A DNA stretch of 64,000 bases. It comes from Dioscorea cayenensis subsp. rotundata (lineage: Eukaryota > Streptophyta > Magnoliopsida > Dioscoreales > Dioscoreaceae). The stretch spans positions 20,434,461 to 20,498,460 of the forward strand of contig NC_052481.1 in NCBI RefSeq assembly GCF_009730915.1, written 5' to 3'. The notes under the pieces are model-generated. The model saw nothing but the letters and a program-made list of their open reading frames with translations. It was not told the origin of the DNA and did no database searches. Each line of letters opens with the position of its first letter. Positions within the stretch are counted from its first letter, which is position 1. Positions 52,595 to 63,750 of this stretch are shown here, in pieces. The translations under genes and the position numbers were made by a program.

Positions 52595-53390
52595 TTGGAA
52601 GAAATATGTACGTATTGGCACCTTCAAGCTTCATCGGTCAAAGTTAAGTATATAATTCCAGATGAGCAGAAGACAGTGGCTTCCATTAGTTCCGAAGATG
52701 ACTTCCAAACAATGTGCAACATTCACCGGTTATTCAAAATAAACGTGGTTGATATGTTGGTAGAGACTATGGATAGTAACACAGAAGACAACTCTGGGTC
52801 ATCGAGACCATCGTAAATATCATATATCTTTTATTCTTTCATTTTTTGTAAATCTCTGCTTACGCGATAGATGTTGTCCTTCTATTCGATTTTAATGGTG
52901 TACACATGTGATACAGTGATTGTTATGCTGGTTTTTTTGCGCATTAAAACATTTTCGTATTTATTCACTTTAGATTGTAGTTAGTTTTCGGTTTTCTAGT
53001 TTAGATTTTTGCTTTCTGTTAAGATTTTGGTAGTAAGAATTCAATTTTACAGTGTTTCTGTTTATTTATTGAACTAACAACTTACTTTTTCCATCATACT
53101 AGAGAAACATTGTCAATGCTACCGCTGCTTTTTACATGGAGGAGAGAGTGACCTTTAACAATAAGTAATCCGACAAGAGATTCGTAGTCGAGTTTACTAT
53201 GACTCGGTCATCGCTTTTGAAAAATGCAAAAAGACTTTTAAGGATGCATTGTGTGACTTAGCCGTCAAACGCAATTTCAACTTTCGGTTCATAAAGAACG
53301 ATAAAGATAGAGTGACTGATGACATGTGCTGATGAAGATTGTCAATGGCGTGTTCATGCCCCATATATTACTCCATACAGTAGTCCTAGT
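52595..53390 (+). pseudogene. MuDR-type transposase remnant
   Basis: 52595-52816 encodes VKYIIPDEQKTVASISSEDD and VDMLVETM, the N-terminal PB1-like part of plant MULE transposases. About 53210-53390 encodes FEKCKKTFKDALCDLAVKRN, FRFIKNDKDRVT and, after a frameshift, DEDCQWRVHA, the MuDR DNA-binding domain. Stops interrupt it and the DDE catalytic region and SWIM finger are absent, so it cannot transpose on its own. Confidence 0.78.
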
Positions 53391-54114
53391 ATCATATCAA
53401 GGAAGCATATGAACAACATATAATAAATATAAACACTTAACAATAAAAATAAACAATTACAATGATATCTAAATTGCTATTTGTAATACTAGCATGCACA
53501 AATTGAAACTTGCAGAGAAAATTTGAAAAACGATCAATACACCATGATAGTGAAGGTTTAATTTTGAATTCAATAAGCATAGTGTCAAATTGAACCAGCA
53601 CAGTGTGAAATTTTGTTGAGGTACTTACTCGTCTATTCTGCTGTTGAGAAACACACTCAATGCCATTTGTTGTAATTTTTTCAGACGGCCAAAACCTGCG
53701 GGTCATTTTTTTTCTGGAATGAAATCTTTTGGAGGTTCTTTTATGTTCTCATGGCATATATGTAACCCAGTGTCTTCTAAACCGGTGGGGATATCTTGTA
53801 TTTCCTCTCTGGGGATGGTTCCTTCTCCCCCTCTTTTTACAAATAATTTTTTTCATCGTTTTTCGATTGGGTTAAGGACTCTATGGCATTATCAATGTCA
53901 TCAGCTTGTTTGCTCATTAAGCACACTCATTTGTGATGGAGTTGCACTGTCCTTTTCTTTCCTTTTTCGAGTCTTGACATTTTTTTGTTGAGGGAGCAAG
54001 TGTTGGGCAAGAGGATTTCATTGCCCTTATAGCTCGCGTGACTGGTTTCTCATACTGGGACGCTTCAGATACGTCTGCTAATGGGGGTTCAGACGGATCA
54101 TCATGGGGTGGTTG

Positions 54115-55593
54115 CTACTCATTGATGTTGATGACATCTTCCTTCCTTTCAAGAACTCTTACCTTTGCACGAAGTGCTATCAACTCTTCCATCAAAGTTT
54201 CATAGTTCTCGTCTTTTGTGGCCTTCCTCACTGGACTTGAGGATAGCGATTGCTGGCCAGACTCCAACTGTGTGCTATCTGACTGCCTACTATGCTGACC
54301 TTTCGTCTGGGAGGGCTCCCCCTTCATTTTCCCATCTAATTTCCTTCGCCTTGTCCTCATATACTTAAGGTGCTTTCATAGCATCGGATGTCTCTGAAAC
54401 CATCAATGAGTTATTCCGTTGAACCTTTCCATATCCGAGAAATTCAATTTCAGATTCTCTGTCGGCCATGAGTGGAACAAACTAGCAGAAGATAACAAAC
54501 ATCAACGAAAACATGTACATTAGAAATTAATACATAAAAAATCTTTGCATAAAATAAACATATTATATAACATACTGAACATTTATATAAATAAGTAAAC
54601 AAGTTTGCCAAATTGTGAACAGATTGGTGTGAAACAACATTACAATTGTAAATATTTATTCCATACCGATACTTATGAGTACTATATTGTAATATTAAAA
54701 CAGAAATTAGAATATTCACGAGTACATGCTAAACTATACATACCTTCTTATATTGTATATTCACGAAATTAGAATATACATACCTTCAAGGCACTAACAA
54801 CAGCTTGTTTCTTGTAACTACCAACACCATAACAGAGAATGCGTGGTGTCCTTCCAAAGTGAATCTTCTTCTCGTTACCTGTGACTTCATAAAACCAAAT
54901 GATTAATGCCATAGTACAACCCCTTACGTATCCTATCCTTGATTGCTTCCCGGCACATCTCTCTTTCACACGAGCGGCTGCGAGAGGTATATCATCCATC
55001 ATCCATTTATGTGTAGCTTGTGCCCATGCGTACTGTCCTATTGTTGATAGATTGTCCACATAGTGGGGTAACCATGCCGGTGACGAACATGAAGTTGTGG
55101 GGAAAAGGACAAATCCTAGAATGTACACTAATAAAAGCTTCACAAAGCTTTCTTCTTTCTTGCTTTCTCTTTTTACCACCATGTTCATTAATGACCTCAC
55201 CAGGCAGTCCCTGTTTCGGTCTACTCCTTTACTGAAGTATTCCTCTTCAAATACAGAACGTTCCTTTTTCCTTTTGAAGTCAATGGCAGTGCCATCACAT
55301 TGTAATCCTAATATTAATGAAACATCTTCGGCCTTGAATTGCAGAAAACTATCCCCCAAATGGAATGTGTTGCTCCTTTCATCAAACATCTGCATTAATG
55401 CATCCAAAACACTGCGCTCTTGGACTATGGGCTCAATGTCCATGAGGTGGCTGAATGGTGTCCTTCGAAGTATATCCCAATGCCTTCGTGTCATCATCTT
55501 CTTCAACTGGTTGATGGTATCAACAACTGGTGCTAAATAACAACGTATGTTCACAAGATTTCCTGAATTGTCACCCATAATCTTCCTAATCAC
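54115..55593 (-). pseudogene. MULE second gene: plant-mobile-domain/Ulp1-associated-like protein
   Basis: 55593-54769 is an uninterrupted 274-codon frame. It contains NTFHLGDSFLQFKAEDVSLI, LLLVYILGFVLFPTTS, DNLSTIGQYAWAQATHKW and YVRGCTMALIIWFYEVTGNE. These resemble the DUF1985/plant-mobile-type proteins often carried by MULEs next to Ulp1-like proteases. A further minus-strand piece (54360-54115) gives a charged coiled-coil-like stretch, TLMEELIALRAKVRVLERK. 54100-53440 has broken fragments. No protease catalytic triad was seen. The family name is inference; exon joins were not resolved. Confidence 0.55.
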
Positions 55594-56773
55594 ACAAACA
55601 AAAACAAAGCTGGGTCGGGCGACATATACTTATTGAATAACAAAGTCATAACCCACTATATCTTTCCCAAACAATATAAATTGCCCATAATATCAACAAC
55701 AACTCACGAGTGCAAAGCAATTGTCATCCGTGAATTGAGCGAACAACATAAATGTAAACAATAACCAGCGATAGTAATCCTATTCATAATAAAAAAATGC
55801 ATGAATCCTAAAATGTTAATGATCCATTCACATCTTCTTTGGTTCTAAATGTTAATCATCCATTCATAATACAACTAAAGAGATACAATCTTATCGGTAG
55901 CAGGATTGTTAGCAAAATTGAACATCAAATACATTTTGTAAATACTGGCCCTAAAAATAAATTCCACATGTTGATATCAACGTTATTAGAGAGATTCTGC
56001 ATACATAAGACATTTGTTTTCATGCATTCGATGCGGATTTATTCATTACAAGCTGAAAATTAGGGCACAAACCTATTGTACAAACTAACTACACACTCAA
56101 ATTTCATGTCTTCGTCAAGAGATTTCAAGGAATTTCGTGGCTTATGAACAATGATAATCCAATTTAACAAACAATAAACTATAAATGCAAGATAAGACTA
56201 ACCAAAGGGTGTTGGCCTCCAATACCGTCGGCCTTCGAACCTTTTTTTCCCTTCAGTGTCCAAATAGAAGGCAAGGATGCTCTCATGCTTTCTCCTTTTC
56301 TCCGGTAGCACCGACACAAACGCCGGCCGACTGCGATATGGTCGTTCAATGGAGGAAGACGAAAAGCCTTTCTTTTCTCGGAAGAAGAAGAAATGAGTAT
56401 GGGGATGTGATGTGATGGTTACTTTAACTATTTTACATTTTCAAAATTTTATAACCAACTGAGGGCAATCCCGTCATTTTACTCTGTTTTTAACACCGTT
56501 AGTGGACTGTTGGACTTGAAAGTATTTCTATAGAAAAGGGAGGACTTATAAGGGATATGGAAAAGTCAAAGAACTTTTTACTCCATTGACAAAATGGGAG
56601 GGATGCTCCATGCAATTCCTCTAAAAATATATCTTTCACTCCATTTTTATTTTTAATTTTAAAAATAACATTTTTTTTTTCTTCTTTATGTTAGCCTATG
56701 ATTCATAATGATATTTTCTCACTAGGTTTTTGTATAAAATTTTTAGTAGTCCACCAAAGCTATGTAATATATA

Positions 56774-57298
56774 TGAGTAATGTTATTTAGGCTGAATTAA
56801 TAGGTCAAATTAGTAGTCTGAATAACGTGGATGCCAAATTGACATCGACGTCAACATTCATGTCATTCTTTATCTATCTCTTTCTTTAGAAAAGATTTAA
56901 TTTTTTTTTTAATTTAAACCCTTGTTTTATAATTTCTAAAGTTTAAAGATTTATCATAAACTCTAAACCCTAATTCCCTAAAATATTAAACTTAAATATT
57001 ATAAAAAAATTTAACTCAAAATTCAAAACCTTAAATCCTTAATCCTAAACTCGAAACCCTAAATCTTAAGCCCTAAATCCTAAATAATAAACCTCAAATC
57101 TCCTATGGGAGTTTGCAATTTATAATTTAAGGTTTAGGGAGGGAGTTTTCACTTTATTAATATTAGATGATAAAGAGAAATTATGTTTTTTATTAAAAAA
57201 AAAAAAAGAATGAATGAATAACGTGGATACTGACATCATGGATGCCAACTTGACATCCACGTGATTAACACTATCAATTTGGCCTAAATATCATTACT

Positions 57299-57300
<2 letters not shown>
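56774..57300. mobile_element. MITE with telomere-like internal repeats (527 bp)
   Basis: The left end TGAGTAATGTTATTTAGGCT and the reverse of the right end TGAGTAATGATATTTAGGCC match at 18 of 20 positions. Similarity continues into a subterminal AACGTGGATGCCAA / CACGTGGATGTCAA block. It is flanked by TA-rich DNA, so a TA target duplication is possible but not provable. 56950-57100 contains many AAACCCTAAA-like units. No coding capacity. Confidence 0.8.

Positions 57301-57344
<44 letters not shown>
57301..57344. repeat. (AT)n microsatellite
   Basis: About 22 AT units immediately after the MITE right end. Confidence 0.95.
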
Positions 57345-57348
<4 letters not shown>

Positions 57349-57479
57349 CAAACATTTCATAGTACCTATTCATTGCAAATGTGGGTCATGGTATGAAATT
57401 TTTTTTGTACAAGCATATTGTTGTAAAATGGTTGAATTATATAAAATCTTTTCTAAACTTAGAACCACGATTTTATTTC

Positions 57480-58006
57480 ATTTTTTTAATTTCAAATTTT
57501 CAAACATAACATTAAAATAGTAGCATTGAGGGTTTCCGGAAGTGATGATTAGCGTTTCAGACTTTTAGATTTATATTTATTACTAATATAATCATATATA
57601 AGTATATTATATAATATTGTGATGTGCAATGAATACACTGTACTAATCAATCAAAAAATTAGTGGGTGAAAATTAATTATTCCACTTAATTTAATTTATA
57701 AAATGAAATTCATCAAAATTGAAAAATTTATGTAAAAAACATCTTTAAATCTCTTCTGACATTCTTAACGATCCATATATATATATATATCATGTGGTAT
57801 TATTTACATATCCTTAATAAATAGAAATCCATCATCAATTAATCAAATCAGATGCAAGTAATGGATAAAAAAAGACAAGCCTTACTCATTCTTCTTTAAA
57901 AATGAACATATCTTCAAATAACTCTTTTATCACATACCCAAACATGAACAAAAACAAAACAAATAAATAAAAATATTTTTATTCCATATATTTTAATTAA
58001 AGCACT

Positions 58007-58041
<35 letters not shown>

Positions 58042-58706
58042 TATAAAAAATGGACAAGTTACATTTTAAAAACGTGCATAGACATGAAATTACTGTGTAC
58101 TTCAACACACTTGTACTTTTATCTTGTGTAAATTGAGATTCAAACCTATTTATTTAGTTAAAAGCATAGATACTTTATATAGAAAACCTAATGCTAATAA
58201 AATAAAAATGTGGTTGGTAACTCACTAATAATTTTTTATCAAAATAAATCACATAAAAATTATCTATAGTCCTTCCTTGCGGATGGATACGGACATTATT
58301 AAATAATATTGCATTGAATGAAGGTGCAAGTGGGCATGCCTACGTGAAGAAATGGGTTGTTGAACATAATTTTGATTTAATTAATTTGTAAGAGATTTCT
58401 TATAACAAACTGGCACCAAATTAAATTTATAAATTCCAACATATATACATATTTATAAGAAAGAAAATCTCATATGTGATATATATATATTTCTTTTCTT
58501 GAAACATAAGAAAAATAAAATCTTAACTATTAAATTTTTTTTCTTAATTATTCTAAACTACTTCTATCCACATAACCAAAGCATACCTCATATATATATT
58601 ATTAATATATATAAGTATATAACCTCCTTTTTTTCTAAATATTATATATAACCCTTATTAAAAATTTACATAAGGATCTATAATTTAAACAAATACAACT
58701 TAAACA

Positions 58707-58740
<34 letters not shown>
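57480..58740. other. AT-rich spacer upstream of glycosyltransferase copy 2
   Basis: No gene; (TA)n at 58009-58036 and an (ATA)n run at about 58708-58759. Confidence 0.6.

Positions 58741-58759
<19 letters not shown>
58708..58759. repeat. (ATA)n microsatellite
   Basis: About 17 units, just before the promoter sequence shared with copy 1 begins at about 58765. Confidence 0.9.
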
Positions 58760-58760
<1 letters not shown>

Positions 58761-58955
58761 GTACATTATCACACTCAATTGATCAAAACCAGTCAAATTC
58801 AATCTTTTACATTTAAACAAAAAAACATATTAAGGCCATTTTCTCTCACACAAATAAATAAAAGTAACAAAATAATCAAATAGAATAATTAGCTCAAATA
58901 GTAGAAATTTAGATTACTTAAATAATAGATTTTGGGTTAAACCTTTATATACATG

Positions 58956-59001
<46 letters not shown>

Positions 59002-59185
59002 GAAGAGGTTTACTTTTTTTAACAGAACTACCATATTTCTATTCCATTATACGGAGCAATAACAAAAAACACAACAAAATAAAAATAAAATACTAAAATT
59101 TAAAACCAAACAAATAAATAAATAAAGGAAATTCCATTTTTATCCCACCCTTTCTTCATGACCACCACCACCACTTCCTCCTTGC

Positions 59186-59192
59186 TATAAAA
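59186..59192 (+). promoter_or_regulatory. TATA box of glycosyltransferase copy 2
   Basis: TATAAAA, 74 nt before the ATG at 59260, at the same relative place as in copy 1. The proximal sequence AATTCCATTTTTATCCCAC upstream is also shared. Confidence 0.65.
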
Positions 59193-59259
59193 CCATGAGG
59201 CCCTCCCTCCCATTTCATCATCATCATCATCATCGTCACAAAAAGAAACACGAATCTCG

Positions 59260-59829
59260 ATGCTAATCACCGGAGATCAAGTGGCACGGCGGCGCCTCCT
59301 TCAGGCGATCCTCCTCCTCGCCGCAGTGGCCATCCCATGCACTCTCCTCTACCTCAGCACCACGCCATCCATCACCTGGTCTCTCCTCTCCAACCCTTCT
59401 CCACCGAACTCCTCCTCCTCCTCTTCCTCCTCCTCCTCCTCCTCCTCCCAAGACCTCCGGAAAGTTCTCAAGGCCGCGGCCATGGAGGACAAGAAGACGG
59501 TGATCTTAACGACGGTGAACTCGGCGTGGATATCACTGGGTTCGGTGGTGGATTTGTTCATGGAGAGCTTCAAGGTTGGGAATGGGACGAGTGAGTTGTT
59601 GGATCATTTGGTGGTGGTGACCATGGATGAGAAGGGTTACGTGAGGTGCATGCAGGTGCACAAACACTGCTTCGCGTTGACCACTGAAGGCGTTGACTTT
59701 TCACAGCAGAAGAACTTCATGTCCGGTGATTACTTGAAGATGATGTGGAGGAGGCTTGAGTTTCTTGGAACTGTTATTCAGTTGGGCTTTGACTTCATTT
59801 TCTCGGTATATATCTTCTCCACCTCATCA

Positions 59830-59896
<67 letters not shown>

Positions 59897-60792
59897 TAGA
59901 GTAGAGAGTTTAGTTACGCATGATAAGGTGTGTGTTGACATATTAACCTTACATCTTGGACATACTTGTATAAATAAAAAATAAATAAATAAAGTGATGT
60001 GTGTTTTAATTAAGAGAAGAAGAAAAGAAATAAATATAAGAGAGAAATCACAAAAATACACTTTAAATAGTGAGTAAAATTAATATTTGATTTAAGGTCT
60101 AGAGGGGAATTTTGAGGTTAATTAAATGATAAAATAAAAAAATACTAAACAAATTTGAGCTTTAGTTTTTTATTGTGTGAGTTTAATTTTGTTGTAATAT
60201 GAAGTCTGTGGTTTAGAATATTGTTTTAAGATGATGAATAGAAATTAATTGTTAAGATTATTTAATTGTTTAAATTGTTTTACTTTTACAGGACACTGAT
60301 ATAATGTGGTTTAGAAATCCTCTACTACATTTCTATGAAGATGGAGATTTTCAAATAGCATGTGACCATTTTGTGGGCAATCCAAATGACTTAAACAATA
60401 AACCAAACGGAGGTTTCATGTATGTGAAATCAAACAACAAGACCATAAATTTTTTCAAGTATTGGTTCAAATCAAAAGAAAGGTATCCTGGTGTCAATGA
60501 ACAAGATGTTCTCAATTTGATCAAGAAAAATACATTTACAAGAGAATCGGGAGTAAAGATGAGATTTCTAGATACCACTTATTTTGGTGGTTTTTGTGAA
60601 CCGAGTAAAGATTTTGACAAAGTTTGCACAATGCATGCTAATTGTTGTATTGGTTTAGGAAGGAAAATTCATGACCTTCGTCTGATGCTTAATGATTGGA
60701 GAAGATATATATTTATGAGTCCGGAAGAGAGACAAAGTCGAAAAATATCTTGGAGTGTGCCGAAGAAATGTAGTCTTGCTCCGCTTGGGTAG
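59260..60792 (+). CDS. Putative glycosyltransferase, DUF271/GT77-like (copy 2)
   Basis: Paralogue of 44627-47395 with the same two-exon structure: 59260-59805 and 60292-60792, 348 aa. ARRR and a membrane anchor (LLQAILLLAAVAIPCTLLY) are followed by a serine tract of 13 from a TCC repeat (absent in copy 1), then VILTTVNSAW, and DTDIMWFRNP with the DxD motif at 183-185. The intron is 486 bp against 1764 bp in copy 1 and contains a (TTA)n run (59826-59896). At the C-terminus a one-base deletion relative to copy 1 (CCGAAGAAATG against CCTGAAGAATTG) replaces the end EEL by KKCSLAPLG. An out-of-frame ATG at 59195 overlaps the main start but probably precedes the transcription start. Confidence 0.85.
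59826..59896. repeat. (TTA)n microsatellite in the copy 2 intron
   Basis: About 23 TTA units beginning 20 nt after the donor. Copy 1 has only a few interrupted units at the same place, so the expansion is specific to copy 2. Confidence 0.9.
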
Positions 60793-60994
60793 CATGCTTG
60801 TTGTTTTATAGCAATATTGTTGTGTGATTTTTTTTTTAAATTGTGAATAATCAAGAGGATTTGATGAACATCCAATTTGTATTTTAATAGTTTTGTGTTG
60901 ATTTATGATTGTTAAGATCGATATGTACTCTAGCAATAACAAGTTGGAAAAAATAAAAAATAAAATATCTCTTGAAGGCACCATCATTTCTGTG

Positions 60995-61192
60995 TTAAAT
61001 ACTGATTGTATTTTTTTTAAGTAACGAAAATTGGGAGCTCCACCCAAAAATGCTGACTTTATGTCCACATGCAAGCTCATCTTTATCCCAATAAATAGCC
61101 GCCGCACATACTTGACCATGCACACCATTAGATGTTGATAAGAATGGCCTTACTTTCGTTAAGGCATGAGGCCAATAAATAGATATAATCAT
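60995..61192 (-). other. Open frame with protein-like peptide, unrecognised
   Basis: About 65 codons including HALTKVRPFLSTSNGVHGQ, VCAAAIYWDKDELACGH and KVSIFGWSSQF. Composition is far less AT-biased than the neighbourhood. It lies directly before the copia fragment on the same strand and could be part of the same insertion or a captured gene piece. No family recognised. Confidence 0.3.
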
Positions 61193-61267
61193 ATAAATAT
61201 GAAAATAGTTAGTATGTATAAATATATAGAGTATAAAGTATATGTATACATATATACTAGTCCTCTG

Positions 61268-61625
61268 ACATCCTCCCTCAAACTTACGGTAGGTTATAAA
61301 TCGAGAGTTTATTAATCAGGAACTAAAATCGAGAATTAGTATGTGCCTTAATGAAAAAATCAGCAAGCTGATGAGCGGAGGCAACTTACTGTAGAAGAAT
61401 ATTACCAGTAAGGTAATGATGACGAACAAAGTGTAGAGCGACCTCAAGATGTTTCATGCGCTCATAAAACACAGGATTAGTAATAATTTTGATGGCACTC
61501 TGGTTGTCACGGTAGAGAGGAATGGGAGTAGATTTGGGCACACCAAAATCTCACGCAACTAAATAATCTCCTTTGTAGTAGAAGACATAATACCATACTC
61601 AGCCTCAGCAGTAGAAAAAGCAACA
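61268..61625 (-). pseudogene. Ty1-copia polyprotein C-terminus (RNase H) fragment
   Basis: Minus-strand reading gives VAFSTAEAEYGIMSSTTKEI, the copia RNase H signature (compare STxEAEY). After frame breaks come pieces matching the SAIKLxxNPVFHERxKHIE region and, at 61270-61290, a KFEGG terminal phrase. Several stops and frameshifts; no LTRs seen, so only a fragment. Confidence 0.8.
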
Positions 61626-61699
61626 ATAGATTGTTTTCATACTTTTTCAAGAGATAAGGAAATTATAGTTTTATACAGTTTGCTACACTATACGCACAG

Positions 61700-62170
61700 T
61701 ATTCTAACAATACTATCGACAAAGGCATTCAACCTTGGATCTGCCCTTTCACCATCCTTATAACATAACTACTGACTAATCCAGGAATTCTACTATAGAT
61801 CTACCCATTCATCATTCTTATAACAATAATGTCAACCTAAGAATTTGACCTTGGGAGAAGAATATATCTTTTACTTCATTTTTGATTTATTTCGTTAGAA
61901 AAAAGGAATTTGCCCTCACCTTTGTTAGCCTATGCTTCATAATTACATTGCATTGATATTTTCTCTCCAATTTACGAATGAAATTTTTGGTAGTCCACGT
62001 ACCATAGCCACTTGACATATACCCAGATTTCATAGTAATATAGTATATATTCAACTAACTATTTAATGAAAAATATAGTCATGTGATGGAAATTTCCTTG
62101 TACAAGCTGGTTGTTGTATAGTTAAATTCCTCAAAATCTCCTTCAAATTAGGACGATTGCTCTTAATTTT
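61700..62170. repeat. Duplicated flank of glycosyltransferase copy 2
   Basis: Paralogous to 49055-49116 plus 50625-51050. For example, GTTAGCCTATGCTTCATAAT, CATTGATATTTTCTCTCCAA and TTTTTGGTAGTCCACGTAC occur in both. It lacks the LINE present in the copy 1 flank. Confidence 0.88.
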
Positions 62171-62179
62171 TTTCGGGTC

Positions 62180-62400
62180 ATTTGACAATATTATTGTTAA
62201 TTCATGCTTTTGGTTTTAAATTATATATTTTGAAAACAAAACTAAGAAGACATGTTTAGGCATGTTGTTTTGTTTTAAAAATATTTTTAGTAGCAATCTT
62301 CATGTTTGTAAAAAAATAAGAAACAATATTTTTATGTTTTCAATTTTTTTGTAAACGCTTTTAAAACTCTTCCTCCCACTATTAAATCCTTCCTCTTGTG

Positions 62401-62446
<46 letters not shown>

Positions 62447-62870
62447 TTTAATTTTTGATAACTTTTATTTTTTATTTTTTAAAAATATAATTTTTTTTAC
62501 AATGAATACCAATAATTTTAAAAAATATATTTTTAAGAAAAATATTTATTAAAATTTATTATTTGGAATTGATATTTTACAAATTAGTTTACATATTATA
62601 AATAATTATATTTTTATAATATATTTATGAAAATTATTGTTTTACCCTTGATTTTTATAAACTAAGATAAAATATATAATATTTTTAAGTTTCAAATGGT
62701 ATAATTTTTATGAGATAGTTTTTATCCATACGATACCAATCTATATATGCTATTAATTTTTTTTAATTATACAATCAAGTAAATTAATATAAAAAATAAA
62801 ATTTTATAAAAAAAACTAAAAAAATATGAATTTAAAAAAAAGATAAAAAAACATCATAATACTATAACAA
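62180..62870. other. AT-rich spacer
   Basis: Contains a (TC)n microsatellite; otherwise A/T runs without recognisable features. Confidence 0.6.
62405..62445. repeat. (TC)n microsatellite
   Basis: About 20 uninterrupted TC units. Confidence 0.95.
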
Positions 62871-62943
62871 AAGTTTTCAAAGGAGAAGCCATGAGCCTCC
62901 TTGGGGATCTCTGGAGTGGCGATAGTGGCGTCGCGGGGGAGCT

Positions 62944-63750
62944 ATGGAGGCGGCCAAACAGGAATCGGACCCAAAGCCGATTAGTAGCCTAAGTCATTCG
63001 ATCATGTCGTTTGTGGAAGCGGTGAACTCATCCTCGACAGGTGAACACCCGGAGAAGCAGTAGCAAGGTGCACGTCGGGAGAAACAACAACAACCTTCAA
63101 GAAACTCCACTGGGATGTCATCTAGCAAGCAAGTTGATTCTCCAGAATTAGCGGGGGCTAAGCGTCCTCGGTCGCCTAGCGATCAGACATGTGGACATTG
63201 TCTTAGAAATACCCACAAGACCTCCGAGTGCCGGCACCAGGTTGTTTGTCAGTTTTGTTCTTGTGTCGGACATGTGGCAGAAAGATGCAAGGTTTATCTC
63301 CACCGCAACCCACGGCGCAGGAGATTTCATGTTCATTTGAAACGTGGTAGTGGCTCGGAGGCATAGGGTATAGAGGCAAAGAGGATGTCGATGACTGAGT
63401 TAACTTCTATGATTAATCAACCTGTACAGCAGATATTGCCAAGGGCTAGACATTTATCGTTGTCTTTAGCCCTGTCGCCGGAGATCACTTCTATCCATAA
63501 GGAGTTACCTAAAATGGCTTTTCTTACTGTATCTTCTGGATTTATCACAGATAGTAGCTTGGAAGAAGTCTTTCCCAGCGTAATTCCCTTCCCTCTAGCT
63601 GGACCCCTCACGCTGGTGACAGAAGACACTTACCTCGTACCTTTGGAAAATAAAGAGGAAGTTAAAGAGGTTTGCAAGCAAGGTACGCTGAAGATTACCT
63701 CTAAGGAAGGGACTTGCTCTCTGAAACTAACCCATGGTCAGTGTAGCTAG
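62944..63750 (+). pseudogene. LINE ORF1-like gene with zinc knuckles (degenerate, runs to window edge)
   Basis: Base composition jumps to GC-rich at about 62880. An ATG at 62944 opens a frame reading MEAAKQESDPKPISSLSHS and MSFVEAVNSSS, interrupted by TAG at 63060. It continues as ELAGAKRPRSPSD, then two CCHC-like knuckles: CGHCLRNTHKTSEC and CQFCSCVGHVAERC. A TAG follows at 63364-63366, and then another open stretch to 63750. Plant LINE ORF1 proteins carry such paired knuckles, so this is probably the start of a decayed LINE entering from the left and continuing beyond the window. Confidence 0.6.

Larger units (their letters stand above)
51946..56630. mobile_element. Mutator-like element (MULE), 4.67 kb, with 9-bp target duplication
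   Basis: TAAAAATAT at 51946-51954 and 56622-56630 bounds the element (51955-56621), fitting the 9-bp duplication of Mutator transposons. The ends are long, diverged inverted repeats: left GGGAAAATTATTTTTAAGTC, right (reverse) GAGGAATTGCATGGAGCATC. Both run on into the CCGTCAC/ACCGTTAGT and CTACCCTTG/TTGCCCTC phrases usual in plant MULE ends. Inside are a decayed transposase start (plus) and a convergent second gene (minus). Confidence 0.82.
56632..57470. repeat. Third partial copy of the duplicated flank, split by a MITE
   Basis: 56690-56765 (GTTAGCCTATGATTCATAAT, then TTTTTAGTAGTCCAC) and 57400-57460 (TTGTACAAGCATATTGTTGT) match consecutive parts of 50780-51000 and 61920-62150. The MITE 56774-57300 lies between the halves. 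Confidence 0.7.

Noticed and set aside
55020..55540. Plus-strand ORFs of 71 and 147 codons
   Set aside because: Antisense shadows of the better supported minus-strand MULE gene at 54769-55593.
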